This document shows positions 7,811-17,178 of a DNA stretch of 64,000 nt, piece after piece. The notes below the pieces were generated by a model that ran no database searches, was not told where the DNA came from, and saw only the letters and a list, made by a program, of their open reading frames with translations. A program made the position numbers and the translations under genes. The first letter of the stretch is position 1; each line of letters starts with the position of its first letter. Source of the DNA: an uncultured Collinsella sp. (GTDB lineage: Bacteria; Actinomycetota; Coriobacteriia; Coriobacteriales; Coriobacteriaceae); assembly GCA_900541685.1 (NCBI GenBank), contig UQKM01000008.1:28688-92687 (forward strand), given 5' to 3'.

Positions 7811-9754
7811 ATGAACGCCCCCGTTGCCAATGCCTGCCGGCAGCGCCGCTTGTTTGCGCGATTCGTTTCCGTCTGCGCGTTTGTCGCGTTTGCGTTGCTG
7901 CTGCTGCCTGTCGCCGCCCACGCCGACGGCTACTCCATGACCCAAACCTATATCGGTGCCACGGTCGAGGCCGATGGATCGCTGACCGTTGTCGAAGGAC
8001 GCCAGTTCGATTTCGACGACGACATCAACGGCGTGTTTTGGGAGATCAATGCGGGCACCAACCAGCAGGGCGGCGCGGCGGGCGTCAATGTGTTGAGCGT
8101 CGAGGAAGACGACACCGCGTTTAACAAGGTCGACAGCGCAAACAAAGGCGACAGCGGCGTCTATACGGTTGAGCAGTCCGACGGCGGCGTAAAGATCAAG
8201 GTTTTCAGCCCCCACGAGAGCGGCGACAGCGCGATCTATTATGTGAGCTACACCATGACCGGTGCGGTTATGAATTGGGCCGATACCGCCGAGCTCTACT
8301 GGAAGTTTGTGGGCGACGGCTGGTCCGCGGATTCCGACGATGTCGAGATGGAAGTGTACTTCGCAAATGCTGCCGCCGGGACGGCGGCCATCAAGGGCGA
8401 TAACTTCCGTGCATGGGGCCACGGCCCGCTGACGGGCGACGTGTCGCTCGATGTGGACGAGCCCATGGTTACCTATACCATTCCCTGCGTGCATGAGGGC
8501 GAATTCGCCGAGGCGCGCATCGCCTTCCCCAGCGATTGGGTGCCGCAGCTTGCCGCTTCGGGCGAAGAGCGCATGTCGACGATCCTGAGCGAGGAGAAGG
8601 CATGGGCCGACGAGGCTAACGCCCGCCGCGCTCACGCTCGCATGATTGCCAATGCACTTGCCGTGCTAAGTGTTGTCGCGGCGGTGGCCTTTACCGGCAC
8701 AATCGTTGTGCTCAAGCTGCGCCGTCGCAAACCCAAGCCGCTTTTCCAGGACGAATATTTCCGCGATGTACCTTCGGCCGACCATCCCGCCGTGCTTTCG
8801 GCCCTCATGAGCTGGAACGAGGTGCCCGATCAGGCATATATCGCCACGCTCATGAAGCTCACCGACGACCGTGTGATCAAGCTGGAACAGGCGACCGTGA
8901 CCAAGGCCAAGAAGGGTCTGTTGGGGCGCGAAAAAGAAGAGCAGACGTATCGCGTGACGGTGAGTGATGTGGGCTGGAAGTCGGCCAAGGGCATTGACCG
9001 CATGGTGCTCAAGGTCTTCTTTGCCGGTGCTAAGCCCGACGAGAACGGTGATCGCTCGCGCACGTTTGACGAGCTGCAGCACTACGTTAAGCAGCACGCT
9101 ACGCCCGTGGGCGACAAACTCGAGGACTATCAGAACACCGTTAAGGGCAAGCTGGCCGATAGCGAGTACGTTGCCTCGGACGGCATTGTCGCAATGGTGT
9201 TTTGTCTGGTTCTTGGTATCCTGATCGCCTTTGTTCCCGTGGGATCCATCTTCTTTACCGACGGCGCACAGGCGAACATTATCGCCGCGGTTATCTCGGT
9301 GCCGATTGTGCTGGTGGGTATTGGCGTGGGCCTTACGTTCCGCCGCTTTACGCCGGAGGGCGCCGAGGTGGCGGCTCGATGCAAGGCGCTTAAGCATTGG
9401 CTCGAGGACTTCACGCGCCTCAAGGAAGCCGTCCCCGGCGATCTGGTCCTGTGGAATAAACTTCTGGTGATGGGTGCGGCGCTGGGCGTTTCGAAGGAAG
9501 TCCTGCGTCAGCTTGCCGAGGCCGTACCGCCTGAGGTGCGCGAGGCCGACGGTTTCTACGACAATTATCCCTGCTACTGGTGGTACTACCATCATTACGG
9601 CAACGAGTCGCCGATGGATTCATTCGATGGCGTGTATCACGAGAGCATCCGTGAGCTCGCGTCGAGCTCGGACAGCTCGGGTGGCGGCGGAGGCGGTGGC
9701 TTCTCGGGCGGCGGAGGCGGCGGCGTCGGCGGAGGCGGCGGCGGAACGTTCTAA
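7811..9754 (+). CDS. DUF2207-family membrane protein
   Basis: 647 residues from ATG 7811 behind AAAGGA. Residues 1-40 are a signal peptide (RLFARFVSVCAFVAFALLLL, cleavage near AHA). The next 240 residues are the extracytoplasmic beta-rich DUF2207 region, followed by a membrane helix near 285-310 and a cytoplasmic Arg/Lys-rich stretch. Two further helices lie near 460-510. The protein ends in a run of glycines with interspersed Ser, Phe and Val (last 30 residues), a tail often seen in this family. Function of the family is unknown; a cell-surface or envelope role is inferred. Followed by a clear terminator at 9769-9816. Confidence 0.8.
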   Translation: MNAPVANACRQRRLFARFVSVCAFVAFALLLLPVAAHADGYSMTQTYIGATVEADGSLTVVEGRQFDFDDDINGVFWEINAGTNQQGGAAGVNVLSVEEDDTAFNKVDSANKGDSGVYTVEQSDGGVKIKVFSPHESGDSAIYYVSYTMTGAVMNWADTAELYWKFVGDGWSADSDDVEMEVYFANAAAGTAAIKGDNFRAWGHGPLTGDVSLDVDEPMVTYTIPCVHEGEFAEARIAFPSDWVPQLAASGEERMSTILSEEKAWADEANARRAHARMIANALAVLSVVAAVAFTGTIVVLKLRRRKPKPLFQDEYFRDVPSADHPAVLSALMSWNEVPDQAYIATLMKLTDDRVIKLEQATVTKAKKGLLGREKEEQTYRVTVSDVGWKSAKGIDRMVLKVFFAGAKPDENGDRSRTFDELQHYVKQHATPVGDKLEDYQNTVKGKLADSEYVASDGIVAMVFCLVLGILIAFVPVGSIFFTDGAQANIIAAVISVPIVLVGIGVGLTFRRFTPEGAEVAARCKALKHWLEDFTRLKEAVPGDLVLWNKLLVMGAALGVSKEVLRQLAEAVPPEVREADGFYDNYPCYWWYYHHYGNESPMDSFDGVYHESIRELASSSDSSGGGGGGGFSGGGGGGVGGGGGGTF

Positions 9755-9768
9755 CGGTCGTAAGCTAT

Positions 9769-9816
9769 GGGATGGGCTTTTCTCGACAGCCGTCGGGGAA
9801 AGCCCATCCCCTTTTT
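9769..9816 (+). terminator. Intrinsic terminator after the DUF2207 gene
   Basis: GGGATGGGCTTTT pairs with GAAAGCCCATCCC across a 16-base loop and is followed by CTTTTT. It ends 64 bases before the first arm of the dispersed repeat element. Confidence 0.8.
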
Positions 9817-9944
9817 ATGTGCCAAAATGCGCCGATCCTCCCGCTTTTGCCCGTAGTCCCCTCCATCGGAAGGGGCAGTGGGCAAAAAATGGCAAATATG
9901 AGTACTGTTGCCGAAATGGTTGCATTAATTTGCGCTTAATTACC

Positions 9945-11491
9945 GGCCCCTAATGAGAGTATTGGTGGCGCGCGCAGACGTGGTGTAAGAGCGTCCCGAG
10001 GTCCGTCGCTGCAAGTCCCGATGTTACTCCTTCTTGAGACCGCGCCTCTCGACTATCTCGTCCACTATCTCCCTGGCGCGCCGCCCGAGCGCGCGGCGCC
10101 TCCCCTCTGTCGGGGCCGGCCTGTCCGCGGGCTCGGCGAAGCCCTCGGCGGCCGAGGCCTCGGAGAACACGCGCTGCTGGGACCACTGTCCCTCGGTCTC
10201 CATGAGGCTCGCGCACGTCAGGCGCAGCATCGACTCCCTCGAGGGGAAGGACTGCACGACCCTGTAGCGGCGCTTTATCTCGCGGTTGGCGCGTTCCTGG
10301 ACGTTGTTGGTGCGGAGCTTGGCCCAGTGCGCCCTGGGGAAGGCCGTGAACGCCAGCGCGGAGTCCTCGGCCTGCTCGAAGACCTCGCCGGCCCTGGCGG
10401 ACACCGACGCCACCCAGGGCGCCGCCTCGGCCCACACGCAGCGCGCGAGGTCGGGGTCGTCCTGGTAGACCGCGGCGTGCACGAGGTCCCTGACGGCCGC
10501 CTTGGAGTCCTCGGGCCTGCCCGAGCAGGCGCTCTGGAGGTTGCGCTGCAGGTGCGTCACGCAGCGCTGCCAGGCGCAGCCCTGGAACAGGCGCGAGACG
10601 GCGGCCACGAGCCCGGCGTGGCTGTCGGAGACCACGAGGCGAACGCCGGCCAGCCCGCGCTCGCGCAGCCCGCCGAGGAATGCCGCCCAGGAGTCCTCGC
10701 TCTCGGTGTCGACCACGTCGCAGCCCAGGAAGTGCTTGCGCCCGTCGGCGCCTAGCCCGATCGCGGTCACGACGCCCTGCGAGACGACCGACGAGCCGAC
10801 CCTGCAGCTCATGTAGGTGGCGTCGAGCCACAGGTAGCAGCACGGCGTGCCCGACAGGTCGCGGCGGCGGAACTCCGCCACCTCGGCGTCGAGGTCGGAG
10901 CAGAGGCTCGAGACCTCCGAGCTCGACAGCGAGGATATGCCCAGCTTGGACGCCACGCGCTCGACCTTGCGGGTGGACACGCCGCATACGTACATCTCCT
11001 GCACGATGGCGGCCACCGAGGTGTCGACGCGCGACCATCGCGCGAGCATGCCCTCGGGGTAGTAGGTGCCGTGCCTGAGCTTGGGTATCTCGAGCTCCAC
11101 GTCGCCCACGGCGGTCTTGAGCGACCTGGGGCGGTAGCCGTTGCGGCTGTTCTCCCTGCCGTCGCTGCGCTCGTTGCGGCTCGCGCCGCACATCTGCTGG
11201 GCCTCGGAGTCCATCAGCGCGTTCATCACGCTGCCCAGCACCCTGCACGCGAACTCGCGCGCGTCGCCGCGCTCCTGCCAAAGCCTCGCCGCCTCGAGGG
11301 CCTCGTCGCGGCCGAGGCGCAGTACACTCTCTTCTTGGGGCATCGCCTTTCCTTCCATCCGTCACCTTCATTACTCCAACGACGAATTCTAGGCGGTGTC
11401 CCCTCCCTTTCAAGAAAGGGCGGAGGCGGGGCATTCCCCGCCTCTTACACCACATCTCTGCGCGCTACCAGAGTATTTCTCGTTAGGGGCC
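9945..11491 (-). mobile_element. IS256-family insertion sequence
   Basis: A transposase gene is bounded by long imperfect inverted repeats. Left end from 9945 reads GGCCCCTAATGAG and continues to GTGGTGTAAGAG (9991); the right end, reversed, reads GGCCCCTAACGAG and continues to the same GTGGTGTAAGAG (11442). Both repeats are 47-50 bases. Total length is about 1547 bp. No clean 8-9 bp target duplication is visible: the flanks CTTAATTA and CTTTTATT agree at six of eight positions, which could be a decayed duplication. The insertion sits inside dispersed repeat copy A. Confidence 0.8.
10024..11358 (-). CDS. IS256-family transposase
   Basis: 444 residues from the ATG at 11358; ATG 11343, five codons later and closer to GGAAGGAAAGG, is equally possible. 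Family hallmarks are visible: the N-terminal segment SRNGYRPRSLKT followed by VELEIPKLRHGTYYPE, the first Asp in LWLDATYM, the second in LVVSDSHAGL, the CVTHLQRN helix, and the Glu in NNVQERANREIKRR, giving a DDE triad. The frame is intact, so the copy could be active. Upstream, two hairpins at about 11408-11453 (GAGGCGGGG/CCCCGCCTC and CCCTTTC/GAAAGGG) would lie in any read-through transcript and can limit expression from outside promoters, as in other insertion sequences. Confidence 0.9.
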   Translation of the reverse strand: MEGKAMPQEESVLRLGRDEALEAARLWQERGDAREFACRVLGSVMNALMDSEAQQMCGASRNERSDGRENSRNGYRPRSLKTAVGDVELEIPKLRHGTYYPEGMLARWSRVDTSVAAIVQEMYVCGVSTRKVERVASKLGISSLSSSEVSSLCSDLDAEVAEFRRRDLSGTPCCYLWLDATYMSCRVGSSVVSQGVVTAIGLGADGRKHFLGCDVVDTESEDSWAAFLGGLRERGLAGVRLVVSDSHAGLVAAVSRLFQGCAWQRCVTHLQRNLQSACSGRPEDSKAAVRDLVHAAVYQDDPDLARCVWAEAAPWVASVSARAGEVFEQAEDSALAFTAFPRAHWAKLRTNNVQERANREIKRRYRVVQSFPSRESMLRLTCASLMETEGQWSQQRVFSEASAAEGFAEPADRPAPTEGRRRALGRRAREIVDEIVERRGLKKE

Positions 11492-11729
11492 ACTTTTATT
11501 GAACATAGGAGGAAATACGTTAGCTCGCCCGGCTGACCGCCGTGTCTAAAAGCCTCAAAATGCCCCAAATCGCTGCTACTAAAAAGGTAACAGTACTCAT
11601 ATTTGATGTTTTTTGCCCACGGCTATTTGCAGACTCCCTAGGCTACTCATTGGGGACAGACTTAAATGACCAGTCGTTGGGGATCAGTCATTGGGGATAG
11701 ACTTAAATGACTAGGTATGGTTGCTGGGC
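11492..11729. other. Intergenic: rest of repeat copy A and two CATTGGGGA hairpin units
   Basis: After the right half of repeat copy A, 11645-11715 contains two tandem related units, each with CATTGGGGAYAGACTTAAATGAC. In the second unit AGTCATT and AATGACT can pair. A third relative lies at 35985-36014. No gene is seen. Confidence 0.55.
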
Positions 11730-12371
11730 CTAGACGGTTAGGTCCAGCTCGTAGAGGAAGCTTTCACGCGGCATGTCGTGACGACGCTCTTCGCGGTTGG
11801 CGCGGTGCGTGGCCGTGCGCTTAAAGCCGTGCAGCTCGTAGAACTTCCACGAGCAGTTGGAGTCGGTGTACAGGTGCGCCCTTGTCGCCCCGCGCGAGGA
11901 AAGGTACGAGACAGCGGCATCGAGCAACACCGAGCCAACGCCCAGGCCATGGACATCGGGATCGACGGCGAGCAGCGTGACTTCGTTGTCGTGCGGCAAT
12001 GGGCTGCTCTCGAGCAGGCGGTTGTTGGTTCGGATGGTTGCGCGCACAAACGAGAGATACTCGGCGCAGGCATCGGGCTCCAGTTCGCGCATCTGCGAAA
12101 GCAGCGCGCGTTCGGTATCCATCCAATGCTCGTTGATAGTGACGCCGGGGCTCTGTCCTGCGCGTGCAAGCGCAATGCCGCGCGCCTCGCCGTCAATTAC
12201 CGCAACCTGCGAAAACGTCGAGGACGAAAGGCAATAGGCGAGGTCGCATGCGGCCTCGAGGCGGTTGTACTCATCGTTATCCGAATTGTTATGCCAAAGC
12301 TGCTGCAGAATCAGCGCGACGGCGTCGAAGTCTTCGGTATCAAACGGTCGGTAGAGAACCCGCGAGACCAT
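11730..12371 (-). CDS. GNAT-family N-acetyltransferase
   Basis: 213 residues from ATG 12371 behind AAAGAGG. The acetyl-CoA binding motif is seen in VDPDVHGLGVGSVLLDAA (motif A, Q/RxxGxG/A-like as HGLGVG), followed by YTDSNCSWKFYELHGFKR (motif B), typical of the GNAT fold in the C-terminal half. The N-terminal half carries the family's less conserved acceptor side. The acceptor is unknown; small molecules or protein amines are possible. It is a single-gene unit convergent with the repeat/IS region and divergent from purH. Confidence 0.8.
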   Translation of the reverse strand: MVSRVLYRPFDTEDFDAVALILQQLWHNNSDNDEYNRLEAACDLAYCLSSSTFSQVAVIDGEARGIALARAGQSPGVTINEHWMDTERALLSQMRELEPDACAEYLSFVRATIRTNNRLLESSPLPHDNEVTLLAVDPDVHGLGVGSVLLDAAVSYLSSRGATRAHLYTDSNCSWKFYELHGFKRTATHRANREERRHDMPRESFLYELDLTV

Positions 12372-12648
12372 GGTGCCTCTTTCTTTTGCGGATGCATATC
12401 GAGCACAGTTCTACCACGCTATTGGCATCTAATTATGGTGCCCCTGTGTTCCATGAACTCACCGTGCCCGATGCCGTGTCCATCCCCTCCGCTCGCAAAC
12501 TTTTTCTGCACAGCCGTGCGTTGCGGGGTGCATCGATGCGCTCGATGCGCTACATTAAATCAGTATTTTCAATGCCGCTGCGCGAGCGCTGCAGATCGAC
12601 GTATCACCGACTCACAGAGCACGGCGGCGTACCAGACAGGAGGACTGC

Positions 12649-14256
12649 ATGGGATCTGATGTGAAGATCGCACGCGCGTTGATCTCGGTTACCGATAAGA
12701 CGGGTGTCGTCGATTTCGCACGGACGCTGGTTGATGACTTTGGCGTCGAGATCATCTCTACGGGCGGCACGGCTCGTGCCATCGAGGACGCGGGCGTTCC
12801 CGTAACCCCCATCGAGGAGTTCACGGGCTATCCCGAGATGATGGACGGCCGCGTTAAGACCCTACACCCCAAGGTTCACGGCGCGCTGCTGGCCCGCCGC
12901 GATTCCGAGCAGCACATGCAGGAGGCCGCCCAGCACGGCATTAAGCTGATCGACCTGGTCGTCGTCAACCTGTACGAGTTCGAGAAGACCGTCGCCAACC
13001 CCGAGGTCACCTTTGCGGATGCCATCGAGCACATCGACATCGGTGGCCCCTCCATGTTGCGCTCTGCCGCCAAGAACGCCGCGAGCGTTACCGTCATCTC
13101 CGACCCGGCCGACTATGATGCCGTCCTGGCCGAGATGCGCGAGACCGGTGGCTGCACCACGCTTTCCACCCGTCGTCGCCTGCAGGTGAAGGTCTACCAG
13201 ACCACCGCCGCCTACGACACGGCTATCTCCCGTTGGCTTGCCGCCCAGGCAAGCGACGTGGCGGACACCTCTGCCAAGCTCGAGATTTCGCTGGAGAAGG
13301 TCGACGACCTGCGCTATGGTGAGAATCCTCAGCAAAAGGCTACGGTCTACCGCTTTGCCGAGGGCTGCGAGAACACCGCGAGCTCTCAGTTCCCGCTTGT
13401 GGGCTCCGAGCAGATCCAGGGCAAGCCGCTCAGCTACAACAACTATCTGGACGCCGATGCCGCCTGGAACCTGGTCCGCGAGTTCGACGAGCCGGCCTGC
13501 GTGATCCTCAAGCATCAGAACCCCTGCGGTTCCGCCGTTGCCGAGGATATCACGGCCGCCTACGACCGCGCTTTCGCCTGCGATCCCAAGAGCGCCTTCG
13601 GCGGCATCATCGCCTGCAACCGCGAGGTTCCCTTTGAGCTGGTTGAGCACTTCGCCGACCAGAACAAGCAGTTCGTCGAGGTCATCATCGCCCCGAGCTA
13701 CACCGATGAGGCGCTCGAGCGCATGGCCAAGCGCCCCAACCTGCGCGTGCTGGCTACCGGCGGCGTGGACCACGGTGCCCAGGTGGAGCTGCGCTCCATC
13801 GACGGCGGCATGCTGGTGCAGGAGGTCGACCACGTGACCGAGGATCCCGCGACCTTTACGTTCCCCACCGACCGCAAGCCCACCGACGCCGAGATGGCCG
13901 AGCTCGAGTTTGCCTGGAAGGTCTGCAAGGGCGTTAAGTCCAACGCCATTCTGGTCTCCAAGGGCAAGGCCGGCATTGGCATGGGCCCGGGTCAGCCCAA
14001 CCGCGTTGACTCCGCACTGCTTGCCTGCGAACGCGCCGAGGACTTTTGCGAGCGCGAAGGCGTGGAGAAGGGCGGCTTTGCCTGCGCAAGTGACGCGTTC
14101 TTCCCGTTCCGCGACAACGTCGACGTGCTTGCCGCACACGGCGTGACCTGCATCATCCAGCCCGGTGGCTCCAAGCGCGACGACGAGAGCATCCAGGCCT
14201 GCAACGAGCACAATATTGCTATGGTCTTCACGGGCGCCCGCCACTTCCGCCATTAA
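12649..14256 (+). CDS. purH: Bifunctional AICAR transformylase / IMP cyclohydrolase
   Basis: 535 residues from ATG 12649 behind AGGAGGACTGC, the usual length for PurH. The N-terminal MGS-like cyclohydrolase domain contains ISTGGTARAI and the signature GYPEMMDGRVKTLHP. The AICAR formyltransferase domain has KHQNPCG with the catalytic Lys288-His289 pair, and the late signature QPGGSKRDDESI. It performs the last two steps of purine synthesis, formylating AICAR with 10-formyl-THF and closing the ring to IMP. It stands alone, without other pur genes nearby, and is preceded by a 277-base intergenic region in which no purine riboswitch was recognised. Confidence 0.97.
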   Translation: MGSDVKIARALISVTDKTGVVDFARTLVDDFGVEIISTGGTARAIEDAGVPVTPIEEFTGYPEMMDGRVKTLHPKVHGALLARRDSEQHMQEAAQHGIKLIDLVVVNLYEFEKTVANPEVTFADAIEHIDIGGPSMLRSAAKNAASVTVISDPADYDAVLAEMRETGGCTTLSTRRRLQVKVYQTTAAYDTAISRWLAAQASDVADTSAKLEISLEKVDDLRYGENPQQKATVYRFAEGCENTASSQFPLVGSEQIQGKPLSYNNYLDADAAWNLVREFDEPACVILKHQNPCGSAVAEDITAAYDRAFACDPKSAFGGIIACNREVPFELVEHFADQNKQFVEVIIAPSYTDEALERMAKRPNLRVLATGGVDHGAQVELRSIDGGMLVQEVDHVTEDPATFTFPTDRKPTDAEMAELEFAWKVCKGVKSNAILVSKGKAGIGMGPGQPNRVDSALLACERAEDFCEREGVEKGGFACASDAFFPFRDNVDVLAAHGVTCIIQPGGSKRDDESIQACNEHNIAMVFTGARHFRH

Positions 14257-14277
14257 GTAGGGAGGTGGCGCTGCGGC

Positions 14278-14370
14278 TTGCCCAGCCACCGCACCTTGCC
14301 GTTCATTCGTCGCTCGCGTACCCAAGTACGCGTCGCTCCTCTTTCACGGCAATCTGCGGCACCTGGGCAA
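14278..14370. repeat. Long imperfect intergenic palindrome after purH
   Basis: TTGCCCAG at 14278-14285 pairs with CTGGGCAA at 14363-14370; further inside CCGCA..TTGCCGT pairs with ACGGCAA..TGCGG, and GCGTAC pairs with GTACGC around a CCAA loop. The whole 93-base stretch can fold as one interrupted hairpin. It starts 22 bases after the purH stop. Confidence 0.55.
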
Positions 14371-14456
14371 CCCTCGCCGACCTGTTAGGTTGACTGGGGA
14401 GGATGGGATGTTATCTCGTCCCTTGGATTGGCTTCGTTTCTAAAAAAATCTCTGCA

Positions 14457-14491
14457 AAAGACGGCCGCTCCGTTTGGAGGGCCGTCTTTTT
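14457..14491 (+). terminator. Intrinsic terminator between purH and the 14532 gene
   Basis: AAAAGACGGCC pairs with GGCCGTCTTTT over a 12-base loop and ends in five T. Because both arms are flanked by A/T runs it could work in both directions. Confidence 0.8.
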
Positions 14492-14531
14492 GGTATAAGA
14501 GGACGGAATGACTAACACGAAAGGTACAACC

Positions 14532-15239
14532 ATGCCCCAGATTGATGATGCCAAGCTGTTTGGCAATGCCGAGGATCAGCGTGCGTACGAGGACTTTTGC
14601 GCCAATCAGGAGGCGGTCGAGAAGTTTACGCTCGACAAGCCCGCGCTTATCTGCCGTTGGCGCATGTCCAACAAAAAGGTGCCCATGCTCAACCGTCACA
14701 TTCGCGCGCTGTCCGAGCGCTTGGTGCAGGGCGAGCCGCTTACCCATAACATGCTCAGCTGGGCCAAGCAGCACGTTGAGTGGTCGCTAGCCGAGGGCGA
14801 CTATACCGCGCACGACGGTGTGCTCATGCTGGTGATCGACATCAACGGCAACGCCGCCATGACAGTGGGGGAGTACGAGCCGCTCGCCGATACGTCAGCC
14901 AAGGCGCTGCGTGCCCGCTCTGCCGAGGCCCGTTCCGAGGCCGACGAAACCGGCGTGGCGCCCGAGCTGCTTGCTGCCGTCAACGACGGCGAGCTGGCCT
15001 TTGTGGCGCCGGCGGACGAGTGCCTGTGCGGCACGGCGACGCTCATCGAACAGCTGGCCCAGACCAAGGACATCCCGGTCACGCGCGTAGACATCCCCGC
15101 TCAGCTCAAGGGCGCGCTGTTCCTGGTGAGCGACGAGCACGGCGTGGTCCCCGCCGACGATACCGATGCCGCCGAGGCGGACGCCGCCACGGTCGCCTTC
15201 TTCGCCGACGGCTACGAAAAGCTTCGCGCCCGCCGCTAA
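14532..15239 (+). CDS. Unrecognised cytoplasmic protein
   Basis: 235 residues from ATG 14532 with AAAGG eight bases upstream; ATG 14508 is an alternative, but TATAAG at 14493-14498 looks like a -10 element and would place the transcript start close to 14508. The protein is acidic, without signal peptide or membrane helices. Seen features are a Trp/His-containing helix region near 75-95, VLMLVIDINGNAAM near 98, a Cys pair in ECLCGTATLIEQLA near 163 and an acidic Asp/Ala-rich C-terminus. I do not recognise the family. It is monocistronic between terminators. Confidence 0.6.
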   Translation: MPQIDDAKLFGNAEDQRAYEDFCANQEAVEKFTLDKPALICRWRMSNKKVPMLNRHIRALSERLVQGEPLTHNMLSWAKQHVEWSLAEGDYTAHDGVLMLVIDINGNAAMTVGEYEPLADTSAKALRARSAEARSEADETGVAPELLAAVNDGELAFVAPADECLCGTATLIEQLAQTKDIPVTRVDIPAQLKGALFLVSDEHGVVPADDTDAAEADAATVAFFADGYEKLRARR

Positions 15240-15419
15240 ATGATTTTTCTGGGACGGGGATTATTTAATCATTTGATCCCCGCGCCCGCTGCGAGCGAGG
15301 GGCGATTCGAACGCTTTCGTTCGCGAACAGTTCTGTCACCTTAATGCCGCGCGAGGCGCGCACCGGCGACTTCGCGGCAATAATGGCAGTAAGACAACCA
15401 AGAGGGGGGAACGGAATCC

Positions 15420-16091
15420 ATGGCGCTGATCTATATCGTTGAGGACGACGAGCCCATTCGTCGCGAGCTTGCCGACATCCTTGCCCGTGCCGGTTTTGAG
15501 GTCGAGGCCTGCGAATCGTTCGAGCACGTCTCGCGCGATATTCTCGCTGCCGCGCCCGATCTGGTACTGCTCGACCTCACGCTTCCTGTCAAAGACGGCC
15601 AACACATCTGCCACGAAGTCCGTCGCGAATCCGAGGTCCCCATCATCGTCCTCACGTCGCGCACGACCGAGATCGACGAGGTCATGGCCATGACGCTCGG
15701 CGCGGACGATTTTATTTCCAAGCCCTATAGCGCCCGCGTCCTCGTGGCGCGCATCAACGCGCTGATGCGCCGCACCACGGCGGCAGGCGAGCGTAGCACC
15801 ATGGTCCACAAGGGGCTGGAACTCGACCTCGCCCGCTCCGCGGTCACCAACACGGCAACCGGCGACAGCACCGAGCTCACCAAAAACGAGCTGCGCATCC
15901 TCTCTCTGCTCCTGAGTCGCGCGGGCAAGATTGTCTCGCGCTCGGCCATCATGCAGGACCTGTGGGACTCCGATGCCTTCGTGGACGACAACACGCTCAC
16001 CGTCAACATCAACCGCCTGCGCACCACGCTCGACAAGATCGGCGTCAAGGGGTATCTGACCACGCATCGCGGCCAGGGCTATTCGGTCTAG
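15420..16091 (+). CDS. OmpR-family response regulator (BceR-like)
   Basis: 223 residues from ATG 15420 behind AGAGGGGGGA. The receiver domain occupies residues 1-120 with acidic pocket E8/D9/D10, phosphoacceptor D52 in LLDLTLPVKDG and the conserved Lys in DDFISKPYS. The C-terminal 95 residues form a winged-helix DNA-binding domain ending in LTTHRGQGYSV. It is directly followed by its histidine kinase, with no more than ten bases between. The kinase type resembles bacitracin-sensing BceS, but no BceAB-like ABC transporter is present in the window, so the signal is uncertain. Confidence 0.92.
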   Translation: MALIYIVEDDEPIRRELADILARAGFEVEACESFEHVSRDILAAAPDLVLLDLTLPVKDGQHICHEVRRESEVPIIVLTSRTTEIDEVMAMTLGADDFISKPYSARVLVARINALMRRTTAAGERSTMVHKGLELDLARSAVTNTATGDSTELTKNELRILSLLLSRAGKIVSRSAIMQDLWDSDAFVDDNTLTVNINRLRTTLDKIGVKGYLTTHRGQGYSV

Positions 16092-16100
16092 GTGCCAGCT

Positions 16101-17147
16101 ATGTCGTTTGGCAAGTTCTTTAAAGATGCGCTGTTGCCCGTCGCCGTGTGGACGTGCGGCGTGCTGCTGAGCTGCTTTGTGCTGACGGTTGCCGGGGCCC
16201 CGGCATCTATCGTGGTCGTGGCGGTCGGTGTGTCCTTTATCTTTGGCATGCTCGGCATCGTGATCGAGTACGCGCGCCGTCGTCGATTTTTGCACCAGTT
16301 GGAGCGTGCAGCCGAGGAGCTGGAAAGTCCCGCGTGGGTACAGGAGATGGTGCAATGCCCAACCTATGCCGAGGGCGAGCTCGAGTACGAGGTCCTGCGC
16401 CGGGTGGGCAAGGCTGCCTGCGACGAGGTTGCGGAAGGCCGACGTCAGACCGATGACTATCGCGACTATATCGAGAGCTGGGTCCACGAGGCCAAGCTGC
16501 CCCTGGCGGCAGCTCATCTGATTTTGGAAAACCTGGACGGCAGCGAAGGTGACCTCTCGCGTGTGGATGACCTTGTGGGTCGCGAGCTGGCTCGCGTTGA
16601 GCGCTATATCGACCAGGCACTGTACTATGCGCGCTCGGAAGTCGTGGAGCGCGATTACCTGATTCGCCGCTGGGATCTTAAGACCTTGGTGACGGGCGCG
16701 ATTAAGGCCAACGCGCGCGAACTCATTGCAGCGCACGTGGCTCCGGTGTGCGAGAACCTTGACTTCGAGGTCTTTACCGACGAAAAATGGCTCGAATTTA
16801 TCCTGGGCCAGCTCATTCAGAACAGCATTAAATATGCGCGCGAGGACGGCGCGAAGATCGTGTTTTCGGGCGCGTTGTTGGACGAGGGCCTGGCGAGCGA
16901 ACGCATCGAGCTCACCGTTGCCGACAACGGCTGTGGCGTGAGCGCGGCCGACCTGCCGCGCGTGTTCGAGAAGGGCTTTACCGGCGACAACGGCCGCACC
17001 ACCAAGCGCGCAACGGGCATCGGCCTCTACCTGGTGGCGCGTCTGTGCTCCAAGATGGGCATCGACGTCACCGCAGCATCCGATCCCGGCGAAGGCTTTG
17101 TCGTAACGTTTGCCTTCTCAACGAACAAGTTCCAATATTTCGAGTAA
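16101..17147 (+). CDS. Intramembrane-sensing histidine kinase (BceS-like)
   Basis: 348 residues from ATG 16101; GTG 16092, immediately after the regulator's stop, is an alternative start. Two membrane helices near residues 10-33 and 37-57 are joined by only a few residues, so there is no extracytoplasmic sensor domain, as in BceS-type kinases. The phosphoacceptor is His129 in ESWVHEAKLPLAA. The ATPase domain has the N box QLIQNSIKYAR, G1 VADNGCGVS and G2 box RATGIGLYLV. It should phosphorylate the regulator encoded just upstream. Ends in a terminator at 17179-17213. Confidence 0.9.
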   Translation: MSFGKFFKDALLPVAVWTCGVLLSCFVLTVAGAPASIVVVAVGVSFIFGMLGIVIEYARRRRFLHQLERAAEELESPAWVQEMVQCPTYAEGELEYEVLRRVGKAACDEVAEGRRQTDDYRDYIESWVHEAKLPLAAAHLILENLDGSEGDLSRVDDLVGRELARVERYIDQALYYARSEVVERDYLIRRWDLKTLVTGAIKANARELIAAHVAPVCENLDFEVFTDEKWLEFILGQLIQNSIKYAREDGAKIVFSGALLDEGLASERIELTVADNGCGVSAADLPRVFEKGFTGDNGRTTKRATGIGLYLVARLCSKMGIDVTAASDPGEGFVVTFAFSTNKFQYFE

Positions 17148-17178
17148 CGCACGCGGCAGACGTCCGCCCAAACAAAAA

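Larger units (their letters stand above)
9880..11618. repeat. Dispersed inverted-repeat element, copy A, interrupted by an IS
   Basis: Arms at 9880-9911 and 11587-11618 are inverted copies of a 32-base sequence sharing the core CAAATATGAGTACTGT; the same arms bound copies B (28250-28475) and C (42831-43045). Without the inserted IS (about 9945-11491) the element would be about 192 bp, close to the other copies. The right interior shares AATCGCTGCTACTAAAAAGG with copy B. It lies between convergent genes and codes for nothing visible. Confidence 0.75.

Noticed and set aside
12372..12648. Purine riboswitch or PUR box upstream of purH
   Set aside because: No conserved core sequence of known purine-sensing RNAs could be seen.
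12862..14325. Long antisense frame opposite purH
   Set aside because: purH is unmistakable on the other strand; the mirror frame is low in Lys and has His/Gly/Val bias typical of shadow frames.
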